From: Auanema rhodensis
Taxonomy: Eukaryota; Nematoda; Chromadorea; Rhabditida; Rhabditidae
DNA: 64,000 nucleotides
Reading direction: 5' to 3'
Assembly: GCA_964057225.1 (NCBI GenBank)
Contig: OZ059894.1
Coordinates: forward strand, 682,001 to 746,000
Below, one piece after another: positions 1 through 10,016 of this stretch. The notes beneath the pieces are model-generated. The model did no database searches, had not been told where the DNA came from, and worked only from the letters and a program-made list of their open reading frames with translations. Position numbers and translations under genes: made by a program. The first letter of the stretch is position 1; each line of letters opens with the position of its first letter.

Positions 1-3
1 CAA

Positions 4-17
4 GTGCACATCACGTG
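4..17. other. GTGCAC palindrome plus CACGTG box, first copy
   Basis: Positions p4-9 are the palindrome GTGCAC and p12-17 the palindrome CACGTG, with a two-base spacer. The octamer ATCACGTG (p10-17) fits the budding-yeast CDEI consensus RTCACRTG, bound by the bHLH protein Cbf1; it also fits a plant G-box or animal E-box core. The site is kept in nearly all monomers. Exceptions are CAGGTG forms near 44,889, 46,649, 47,177, 48,585, 55,267 and 58,961, and CACGAG forms at 35,033, 40,665, 42,777 and 44,009. Protein binding is not shown by the sequence. Confidence 0.6.
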
Positions 18-21
18 TACA

Positions 22-41
22 TTTAATTAGCATAAATTAAA
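22..41. other. AT-rich inverted repeat, 7-bp arms, first copy
   Basis: TTTAATT (p22-28) and AATTAAA (p35-41) are exact inverted arms around a 6-bp spacer. They could form a small cruciform or simply mark an AT-rich flexible stretch. Position p39, which pairs with p24, is triallelic in the array: A in most copies, T in many domain A copies, and G in domain F copies (for example 48,436, 55,998 and 59,692). T or G at p39 breaks the arm. Confidence 0.6.
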
Positions 42-60
42 GTTCACGTAAATTTCAAAG

Positions 61-75
61 TCATGGTTACCATGA
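61..75. other. 15-bp dyad TCATGGT-T-ACCATGA, first copy
   Basis: Arms of seven bases flank a single central T. The last arm base is the main array polymorphism: with A at p75 the dyad is 15 bp, with C it is 13 bp. The core contains GGTTACC, a BstEII site. Domain A variants GGTTGCC (15 copies found, the first near 1,473 and the last near 17,317) and GGATACC (for example 3,585, 7,986 and 18,019) break the arms. Whether a protein uses the dyad is unknown. Confidence 0.65.
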
Positions 76-87
76 ACCAATATCAAT

Positions 88-101
88 AAAAATTTGTTTT
101 T
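88..101. other. A5-TTTG-T5 tract, first copy
   Basis: AAAAA (p88-92) and TTTTT (p97-101) are separated by TTTG, giving two A/T tracts about 9 bp apart centre to centre, close to one helical turn. Such phased tracts favour DNA curvature. The T5 tract is the main indel site: ten domain F monomers have T4 here together with C at p90, and 49,728 has T4 without it. Confidence 0.5.
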
Positions 102-153
102 AGACTAATATGGACATGGGGAATCTAATTTTGAAAACCGCATCTCTTTATCT

Positions 154-163
154 TTCACGTGAA
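154..163. other. 10-bp palindrome TTCACGTGAA, first copy
   Basis: This is a perfect 10-bp palindrome containing the second CACGTG of the monomer. It lies 32 bp before the CACGTG at p12 of the next monomer. Monomers with G at p50 carry the same ten bases again at p43-52. Variants include CACTTG near 29,022, CAAGTG near 41,513 and 46,969, and CACGTGG in the GTGGAGCAAG monomers of domain F. Confidence 0.6.
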
Positions 164-3100
164 GCGAGTTACATACCAAGTGCACATCACGTGTACATTT
201 AATTAGCATAAATTAAAGTTCACGTAAATTTCAAAGTCATGGTTACCATGCACCAATATCAATAAAAATTTGTTTTTAGACTAATATGGACATGAAGAAT
301 CTAATTTTGAAAACCGCATCTCTTTATCTTTCACGTGAAGCGAGTTACATACCAAGTGCACATCACGTGTACATTTAATTAGCATAAATTAAAGTTCACG
401 TAAATTTCAAAGTCATGGTTACCATGCACCAATATCAATAAAAATTTGTTTTTAGACTAATATGGACATGGGGAATCTAATTTTGAAAACCGCATCTCTT
501 TATCTTTCACGTGAAGCGAGTTTCATACCAAGTGCACATCACGTGTACATTTAATTAGCATAAATTAAAGTTCACGTAAATTTCAAAGTCATGGTTACCA
601 TGCACCAATATCAATAAAAATTTGTTTTTAGACTAATATGGACATGGGGAATCTAATTTTGAAAACCGCATCTCTTTATCTTTCACGTGAAGCGAGTTAT
701 ATACCAAGTGCACATCACGTGTACATTTAATTAGCATAAATTTAAGTTCACGTAAATTTCAAAGTCATGGTTACCATGAACCAATATCAATAAAAATTTG
801 TTTTTAGACTAATATGGAGATGGGGAATCTAATTTTGAAAACCGCATCTCTTTATCTTTCACGTGAAGCGAGTTACATACCAAGTGCACATCACGTGTAC
901 ATTTAATTAGCATAAATTAAAGTTCACGTAAATTTCAAAGTCATGGTTACCATGAACCAATATCAACAAAAATTTGTTTTTAGACTAATATGGACATGGG
1001 GAATCTAATTTTGAAAACCGCATCTCTTTATCTTTCACGTGAAGCGAGTTACATACCAAGTGCACATCACGTGTACATTTAATTAGCATAAATTTAAGTT
1101 CACGTAAATTTCAAAGTCATGGTTACCATGAACCAATATCAATAAAAATTTGTTTTTAGACTAATATGGACATGGGGAATCTAATTTTGAAAACCGCATC
1201 TCTTTATCTTTCACGTGAAGCGAGTTACATACCAAGTGCACATCACGTGTACATTTAATTAGCATAAATTAAAGTTCACGTAAATTTCAAAGTCATGGTT
1301 ACCATGAACCAATATCAATAAAAATTTGTATTTAGACTAATATGGACATGGGGAATCTAATTTTGAAAACCGCATCTCTTTATCTTTCACGTGAAGCGAG
1401 TTACATACCAAGTGCACATCACGTGTACATTTAATTAGCATAAATTAAAGTTCAAGTAAATTTCAAAGTCATGGTTGCCATGCACCAATATCAATAAAAA
1501 TTTGTTTTTAGACTAATATGGACATGGGGAATCTAATTTTGAAAACCGCATCTCTTTATCTTTCACGTGAAGCAAGTTACATACCAAGTGCACATCACGT
1601 GTACATTTAATTAGCATAAATTTAAGTTCACGTAAAATTCACAGTCATGGTTACCATGCACCAATATCAATAAAAATTTGTTTTTAGACTAATATGGACA
1701 TGGGGAATCTAATTTTGAAAACCGCATCTCTTCATCTTTCACGTGAAGCGAGTTTCATACCAAGTGCACATCACGTGTACATTTAATTAGCATAAATTAA
1801 AGTTCACGTAAATTTCAAAGTCATGGTTACCATGCACCAATATCAATAAAAATTTGTTTTTAGACTAATATATACATGGGGAATCTAATTTTGAAAACCG
1901 CATCTCTTTATCTTTCACGTGAAGCGAGTTACATACCAAGTGCACATCACGTGTACATTTAATTAGCATAAATTAAAGTTCACGTAAATTTCAAAGTCAT
2001 GGTTACCATGAACCAATATCAATAAAAATTTGTTTTTAGACTAATATGGACATGGGGAATCTAATTTTGAAAACCGCATCTCTTCATCTTTCACGTGAAG
2101 CGAGTTACATACCAAGTGCACATCACGTGTACATTTAATTAGCATAAATTAAAGTTCACGTGAATTTCAAAGTCATGGTTACCATGCACCAATATCAATA
2201 AAAATTTGTTTTTAGACTAATATGGACATGGGGAATCTAATTTTGAAAACCGCATCTCTTTATCTTTCACGTGAAGCGAGTTACATACCAAGTGCACATC
2301 ACGTGTACATTTAATTAGCATAAATTAAAGTTCACGTAAATTTCAAAGTCATGGTTACCATGAACCAATATCAATAAAAATTTGTTTTTAGACTAATATG
2401 GACATGGGGAATCTAATTTTGAAAACCGCATCTCTTTATCTTTCACGTGAAGCGAGTTACATACCAAGTGCACATCACGTGTACATTTAATTAGCATAAA
2501 TTTAAGTTCACGTAAATTTCAAAGTCATGGTTACCATGAACCAATATCAATAAAAATTTGTTTTTAGACTAATATGGACATGGGCAATCTAATTTTGAAA
2601 ACCGCATCTCTTTATCTTTCACGTGAAGCGAGTTACATACCAAGTGCACATCACGTGTACATTTAATTAGCATAAATTAAAGTTCAAGTAAATTTCAAAG
2701 TCATGGTTGCCATGCACCAATATCAATAAAAATTTGTTTTTAGACTAATATGGACATGGGGAATCTAATTTTGTAAACCGCATCTCTTTATCTTTCACGT
2801 GAAGCAAGTTACATACCAAGTGCACATCACGTGTACATTTAATTAGCATAAATTTAAGTTCACGTAAAATTCAAAGTCATGGTTACCATGAACCAATATC
2901 AATAAAAATTTGTTTTTAGACTAATATGGACATGGAGAATCTAATTTTGAAAACCGCATCTCTTTATCTTTCACGTGAAGCGAGATACATACCAAGTGCA
3001 CATCACGTGTACATTTAATTAGCATAAATTAAAGTTCACGTAAATTTCAAAGTCATGGTTACCATGCACCAATATCAATAAAAATTTGTTTTTAGACTAA

Positions 3101-3524
3101 TATGGACATGGGGAATCTAATTTTAAAAACCGCATCTCTTTATCTTTCACGTGAAGCGAGTTACATACCAAGTGCACATCACGTGTACATTTAATTAGCA
3201 TAAATTAAAATTCACGTAAATTTCAAAGTCATGGTTACCATGAACCAATATCAATAAAAATTTGTTTTTAGACTAATATGGACATGGGGAATCTAATTTT
3301 GAAAACCGCATCTCATTATCTTTCACGTGAAGCGAGTTACATACCAAGTGCACATCACGTGTACATTTAATTAGCATAAATTAAAGTTCACGTAAATTTC
3401 AAAGTCATGGTTACCATGCACCAATATCAATAAAAATTGGTTTGTAGACTAATATGGACATGGAGAATCTAATTTTGAAAACCGCATCTCTTTATCTTTC
3501 ACGTGAAGCGAGTTACATACCAAG

Positions 3525-5615
3525 TGCACATCACGTGTACATTTAATTAGCATAAATTAAAGTTCACGTAAATTTCAAAGTCATGGATACCATGCACCAA
3601 TATCAATCAAAATTTGTATTTAGACTAATATGGACATGGGGAATCTAATTTTGAAAACCGCATCTCTTTATCTTTCACGTGAAGCGAGTTACATACCAAG
3701 TGCACATCACGTGTACATTTAATTAGCATAAATTAAAGTTCAAGTAAATTTCAAAGTCATGGTTGCCATGCACCAATATCAATAAAAATTTGTTTTTAGA
3801 CTAATATATACATGGGGAATCTAATTTTGAAAACCGCATCTCTTTATCTTTCACGTGAAGCGAGTTACATACCAAGTGCACATCACGTGTACATTTAATT
3901 AGCATAAATTAAAGTTCACGTAAATTTCAAAGTCATGGTTACCATGAACCAATATCAATAAAAATTTGTATTTAGACTAATATGGACATGGGGAATCTAA
4001 TTTTGAAAACCGCATCTCTTTATCTTTCACGTGAAGCGAGTTACATACCAAGTGCACATCACGTGTACATTTAATTAGCATAAATTAAAGTTCAAGTAAA
4101 TTTCAAAGTCATGGTTGCCATGCACCAATATCAATAAAAATTTGTTTTTAGACTAATATGGACATGGGGAATCTAATTTTGAAAACCGCATCTCTTTATC
4201 TTTCACGTGAAGCAAGTTACATACCAAGTGCACATCACGTGTACATTTAATTAGCATAAATTTAAGTTCACGTAAAATTCACAGTCATGGTTACCATGCA
4301 CCAATATCAATAAAAATTTGTTTTTAGACTAATATGGACATGGGGAATCTAATTTTGAAAACCGCATCTCTTCATCTTTCACGTGAAGCGAGTTTCATAC
4401 CAAGTGCACATCACGTGTACATTTAATTAGCATAAATTAAAGTTCACGTAAATTTCAAAGTCATGGTTACCATGCACCAATATCAATAAAAATTTGTTTT
4501 TAGACTAATATATACATGGGGAATCTAATTTTGAAAACCGCATCTCTTTATCTTTCACGTGAAGCGAGTTTCATACCAAGTGCACATCACGTGTACATTT
4601 AATTAGCATAAATTTAAGTTCACGTAAAATTCACAGTCATGGTTACCATGCACCAATATCAATAAAAATTTGTTTTTAGACTAATATGGACATGGGGAAT
4701 CTAATTTTGAAAACCGGATCTCTTCATCTTTCACGTGAAGCGAGTTTCATACCAAGTGCACATCACGTGTACATTTAATTAGCATAAATTAAAGTTCACG
4801 TAAATTTCAAAGTCATGGTTACCATACACCAATATCAATAAAAATTTGTTTTTAGACTAATATGGACATGGGGAATCTAATTTTGAAAACCGCATCTCTT
4901 CATCTTTCACGTGAAGCGAGTTACATACCAAGTGCACATCACGTGTACATTTAATTAGCATAAATTAAAGTTCACGTGAATTTCAAAGTCATGGTTACCA
5001 TGCACCAATATCAATAAAAATTTGTTTTTAGACTAATATGGACATGGGGAATCTAATTTTGAAAACCGCATCTCTTTATCTTTCACGTGAAGCGAGTTAC
5101 ATACCAAGTGCACATCACGTGTACATTTAATTAGCATAAATTAAAGTTCACGTAAATTTCAAAGTCATGGTTACCATGAACCAATATCAATAAAAATTTG
5201 TTTTTAGACTAATATGGACATGGGGAATCTAATTTTGAAAACCGCATCTCTTCATCTTTCACGTGAAGCGAGTTACATACCAAGTGCACATCACGTGTAC
5301 ATTTAATTAGCATAAATTTAAGTTCACGTAAATTTCAAAGTCATGGTTACCATGAACCAATATCAATAAAAATTTGTTTTTAGACTAATATGGACATGGG
5401 CAATCTAATTTTGAAAACCGCATCTCTTTATCTTTCACGTGAAGCGAGTTACATAACAAGTGCACATCACGTGTACATTTAATTAGCATAAATTAAAGTT
5501 CAAGTAAATTTCAAAGTCATGGTTGCCATGCACCAATATCAATAAAAATTTGTTTTTAGACTAATATGGACATGGGGAATCTAATTTTGTAAACCGCATC
5601 TCTTTATCTTTCACG
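3525..5615 (+). repeat. Duplicated block, copy 1 (offset 4,401 bp)
   Basis: Rare linked variants GGATACC (3,585), CAATCAAAA and TTTGTATTT recur 4,401 bp later, which is 25 monomers plus the inserted T near 6,287. The match runs to the TTTTGTAAACC monomer at 5,589. Left edge lies between 3,465 and 3,585. I saw two differences from copy 2: A at 4,826 and A at 5,456. Confidence 0.85.
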
Positions 5616-6160
5616 TGAAGCAAGTTACATACCAAGTGCACATCACGTGTACATTTAATTAGCATAAATTTAAGTTCACGTAAAATTCAAAGTCATGGTT
5701 ACCATGAACCAATATCAATAAAAATTTGTTTTTAGACTAATATGGACATGGAGAATCTAATTTTGAAAACCGCATCTCTTTATCTTTCACGTGAAGCGAG
5801 ATACATACCAAGTGCACATCACGTGTACATTTAATTAGCATAAATTAAAGTTCACGTAAATTTCAAAGTCATGGTTACCATGCACCAATATCAATAAAAA
5901 TTTGTTTTTAGACTAATATGGACATGGGGAATCTAATTTTAAAAACCGCATCTCTTTATCTTTCACGTGAAGCGAGTTACATACCAAGTGCACATCACGT
6001 GTACATTTAATTAGCATAAATTAAAATTCACGTAAATTTCAAAGTCATGGTTACCATGAACCAATATCAATAAAAATTTGTTTTTAGACTAATATGGACA
6101 TGGGGAATCTAATTTTGAAAACCGCATCTCTTTATCTTTCACGTGAAGCGAGTTACATAC
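5281..6160 (+). repeat. Five-monomer tandem duplication, copy 1
   Basis: Five monomers with ordered markers AAATTTAAG + GGGCAATCT, GGTTGCC + GTAAACC, GCAAG + GGAGAATCT, GAGATAC + TTTTAAAAACC, and TTAAAATTC are followed directly by a second copy of the same five. Confidence 0.88.
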
Positions 6161-7041
6161 CAAGTGCACATCACGTGTACATTTAATTAGCATAAATTTA
6201 AGTTCACGTAAATTTCAAAGTCATGGTTACCATGAACCAATATCAATAAAAATTTGTTTTTAGACTAATATGGACATGGGCAATCTAATTTTTGAAAACC
6301 GCATCTCTTTATCTTTCACGTGAAGCGAGTTACATACCAAGTGCACATCACGTGTACATTTAATTAGCATAAATTAAAGTTCAAGTAAATTTCAAAGTCA
6401 TGGTTGCCATGCACCAATATCAATAAAAATTTGTTTTTAGACTAATATGGACATGGGGAATCTAATTTTGTAAACCGCATCTCTTTATCTTTCACGTGAA
6501 GCAAGTTACATACCAAGTGCACATCACGTGTACATTTAATTAGCATAAATTTAAGTTCACGTAAAATTCAAAGTCATGGTTACCATGAACCAATATCAAT
6601 AAAAATTTGTTTTTAGACTAATATGGACATGGAGAATCTAATTTTGAAAACCGCATCTCTTTATCTTTCACGTGAAGCGAGATACATACCAAGTGCACAT
6701 CACGTGTACATTTAATTAGCATAAATTAAAGTTCACGTAAATTTCAAAGTCATGGTTACCATGCACCAATATCAATAAAAATTTGTTTTTAGACTAATAT
6801 GGACATGGGGAATCTAATTTTAAAAACCGCATCTCTTTATCTTTCACGTGAAGCGAGTTACATACCAAGTGCACATCACGTGTACATTTAATTAGCATAA
6901 ATTAAAATTCACGTAAATTTCAAAGTCATGGTTACCATGAACCAATATCAATAAAAATTTGTTTTTAGACTAATATGGACATGGGGAATCTAATTTTGAA
7001 AACCGCATCTCTTTATCTTTCACGTGAAGCGAGTTACATAC
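6161..7041 (+). repeat. Five-monomer tandem duplication, copy 2 (with +1 T)
   Basis: It repeats the markers of 5,281-6,160 in the same order, with one extra T in the AATTTTTG run near 6,287-6,293. The same tandem pair, including the extra T (14,562-14,566), occurs in the distant copy at 12,513-16,213, so the pair formed before that larger duplication. Confidence 0.88.
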
Positions 7042-7925
7042 CAAGTGCACATCACGTGTACATTTAATTAGCATAAATTAAAGTTCAAGTAAATTTCAAA
7101 GTCATGGTTGCCATGCACCAATATCAATAAAAATTTGTTTTTAGACTAATATGGACATGGGGAATCTAATTTTGAAAACCGCATCTCTTTATCTTTCACG
7201 TGAAGCAAGTTACATACCAAGTGCACATCACGTGTACATTTAATTAGCATAAATTTAAGTTCACGTAAAATTCACAGTCATGGTTACCATGCACCAATAT
7301 CAATAAAAATTTGTTTTTAGACTAATATGGACATGGGGAATCTAATTTTGAAAACCGCATCTCTTCATCTTTCACGTGAAGCGAGTTTCATACCAAGTGC
7401 ACATCACGTGTACATTTAATTAGCATAAATTAAAGTTCACGTAAATTTCAAAGTCATGGTTACCATGCACCAATATCAATAAAAATTTGTTTTTAGACTA
7501 ATATATACATGGGGAATCTAATTTTGAAAACCGCATCTCTTTATCTTTCACGTGAAGCGAGTTACATACCAAGTGCACATCACGTGTACATTTAATTAGC
7601 ATAAATTAAAGTTCACGTAAATTTCAAAGTCATGGTTACCATGAACCAATATCAATAAAAATTTGTTTTTAGACTAATATGGACATGGGGAATCTAATTT
7701 TGAAAACCGCATCTCTTCATCTTTCACGTGAAGCGAGTTACATACCAAGTGCACATCACGTGTACATTTAATTAGCATAAATTAAAGTTCACGTGAATTT
7801 CAAAGTCATGGTTACCATGCACCAATATCAATAAAAATTTGTTTTTAGACTAATATGGACATGGGGAATCTAATTTTGAAAACCGCATCTCTTTATCTTT
7901 CACGTGAAGCGAGTTACATACCAAG

Positions 7926-10016
7926 TGCACATCACGTGTACATTTAATTAGCATAAATTAAAGTTCACGTAAATTTCAAAGTCATGGATACCATGCACCA
8001 ATATCAATCAAAATTTGTATTTAGACTAATATGGACATGGGGAATCTAATTTTGAAAACCGCATCTCTTTATCTTTCACGTGAAGCGAGTTACATACCAA
8101 GTGCACATCACGTGTACATTTAATTAGCATAAATTAAAGTTCAAGTAAATTTCAAAGTCATGGTTGCCATGCACCAATATCAATAAAAATTTGTTTTTAG
8201 ACTAATATATACATGGGGAATCTAATTTTGAAAACCGCATCTCTTTATCTTTCACGTGAAGCGAGTTACATACCAAGTGCACATCACGTGTACATTTAAT
8301 TAGCATAAATTAAAGTTCACGTAAATTTCAAAGTCATGGTTACCATGAACCAATATCAATAAAAATTTGTATTTAGACTAATATGGACATGGGGAATCTA
8401 ATTTTGAAAACCGCATCTCTTTATCTTTCACGTGAAGCGAGTTACATACCAAGTGCACATCACGTGTACATTTAATTAGCATAAATTAAAGTTCAAGTAA
8501 ATTTCAAAGTCATGGTTGCCATGCACCAATATCAATAAAAATTTGTTTTTAGACTAATATGGACATGGGGAATCTAATTTTGAAAACCGCATCTCTTTAT
8601 CTTTCACGTGAAGCAAGTTACATACCAAGTGCACATCACGTGTACATTTAATTAGCATAAATTTAAGTTCACGTAAAATTCACAGTCATGGTTACCATGC
8701 ACCAATATCAATAAAAATTTGTTTTTAGACTAATATGGACATGGGGAATCTAATTTTGAAAACCGCATCTCTTCATCTTTCACGTGAAGCGAGTTTCATA
8801 CCAAGTGCACATCACGTGTACATTTAATTAGCATAAATTAAAGTTCACGTAAATTTCAAAGTCATGGTTACCATGCACCAATATCAATAAAAATTTGTTT
8901 TTAGACTAATATATACATGGGGAATCTAATTTTGAAAACCGCATCTCTTTATCTTTCACGTGAAGCGAGTTTCATACCAAGTGCACATCACGTGTACATT
9001 TAATTAGCATAAATTTAAGTTCACGTAAAATTCACAGTCATGGTTACCATGCACCAATATCAATAAAAATTTGTTTTTAGACTAATATGGACATGGGGAA
9101 TCTAATTTTGAAAACCGGATCTCTTCATCTTTCACGTGAAGCGAGTTTCATACCAAGTGCACATCACGTGTACATTTAATTAGCATAAATTAAAGTTCAC
9201 GTAAATTTCAAAGTCATGGTTACCATGCACCAATATCAATAAAAATTTGTTTTTAGACTAATATGGACATGGGGAATCTAATTTTGAAAACCGCATCTCT
9301 TCATCTTTCACGTGAAGCGAGTTACATACCAAGTGCACATCACGTGTACATTTAATTAGCATAAATTAAAGTTCACGTGAATTTCAAAGTCATGGTTACC
9401 ATGCACCAATATCAATAAAAATTTGTTTTTAGACTAATATGGACATGGGGAATCTAATTTTGAAAACCGCATCTCTTTATCTTTCACGTGAAGCGAGTTA
9501 CATACCAAGTGCACATCACGTGTACATTTAATTAGCATAAATTAAAGTTCACGTAAATTTCAAAGTCATGGTTACCATGAACCAATATCAATAAAAATTT
9601 GTTTTTAGACTAATATGGACATGGGGAATCTAATTTTGAAAACCGCATCTCTTCATCTTTCACGTGAAGCGAGTTACATACCAAGTGCACATCACGTGTA
9701 CATTTAATTAGCATAAATTTAAGTTCACGTAAATTTCAAAGTCATGGTTACCATGAACCAATATCAATAAAAATTTGTTTTTAGACTAATATGGACATGG
9801 GCAATCTAATTTTGAAAACCGCATCTCTTTATCTTTCACGTGAAGCGAGTTACATACCAAGTGCACATCACGTGTACATTTAATTAGCATAAATTAAAGT
9901 TCAAGTAAATTTCAAAGTCATGGTTGCCATGCACCAATATCAATAAAAATTTGTTTTTAGACTAATATGGACATGGGGAATCTAATTTTGTAAACCGCAT
10001 CTCTTTATCTTTCACG
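7926..10016 (+). repeat. Duplicated block, copy 2 (offset 4,401 bp)
   Basis: This copy holds GGATACC at 7,986, GTAAACC at 9,990 and the same ordered variants between them as the block starting near 3,525. It ends at a chimeric monomer that joins GTAAACC to GAGATACAT, where copy 1 continues with GCAAGTTAC. Near identity over about 2 kb implies a recent event. Confidence 0.85.

Larger units (their letters stand above)
1..176 (+). repeat. Reference monomer used for numbering (p1-p176)
   Basis: This first full unit serves as the coordinate frame; the phase is arbitrary. It has 26 G and 30 C (31.8% G+C) and five CpGs (p14, p47, p139, p158, p165). Landmarks in order are GTGCAC (p4-9), ATCACGTG (p10-17), an AT-rich inverted repeat (p22-41), a CACGT half site (p45-49), a CATGGT/ACCATG dyad (p61-75), A5 and T5 tracts (p88-101), TTTTGAAAA (p129-137) and TTCACGTGAA (p154-163). 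The commonest polymorphism in the array is p75 A or C. All reading frames are stopped, and because 176 is not a multiple of three the frame shifts at every unit, so the monomer is not coding. Confidence 0.97.
4240..7940 (+). repeat. 3.7-kb segmental duplication, copy 1 (offset 8,273 bp)
   Basis: Twenty-one monomers with markers at 4,509 (TATATAC), 4,713 (ACCGG), 5,589 and 6,470 (GTAAACC) and 6,294 (after the inserted T) match positions exactly 8,273 bp downstream, which is 47 monomers plus one base. Left edge lies after GCAAG at about 4,213; right edge lies before GGATACC at 7,986. Confidence 0.85.

Noticed and set aside
129-146. CENP-B box
   Set aside because: The stretch TTTTGAAAACCGCATC has a CCG, but the required TTCG and CGGG positions of the mammalian box are absent, and no other part of the monomer fits.
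1-176. Human or primate alpha satellite
   Set aside because: Unit length is 176 rather than 171, and I see no resemblance to alpha-satellite sequence.
1861-1880. TATA box in the TATATACATGG variant
   Set aside because: It is a double substitution (GG to AT at p112-113) copied by block duplication, with no gene downstream.
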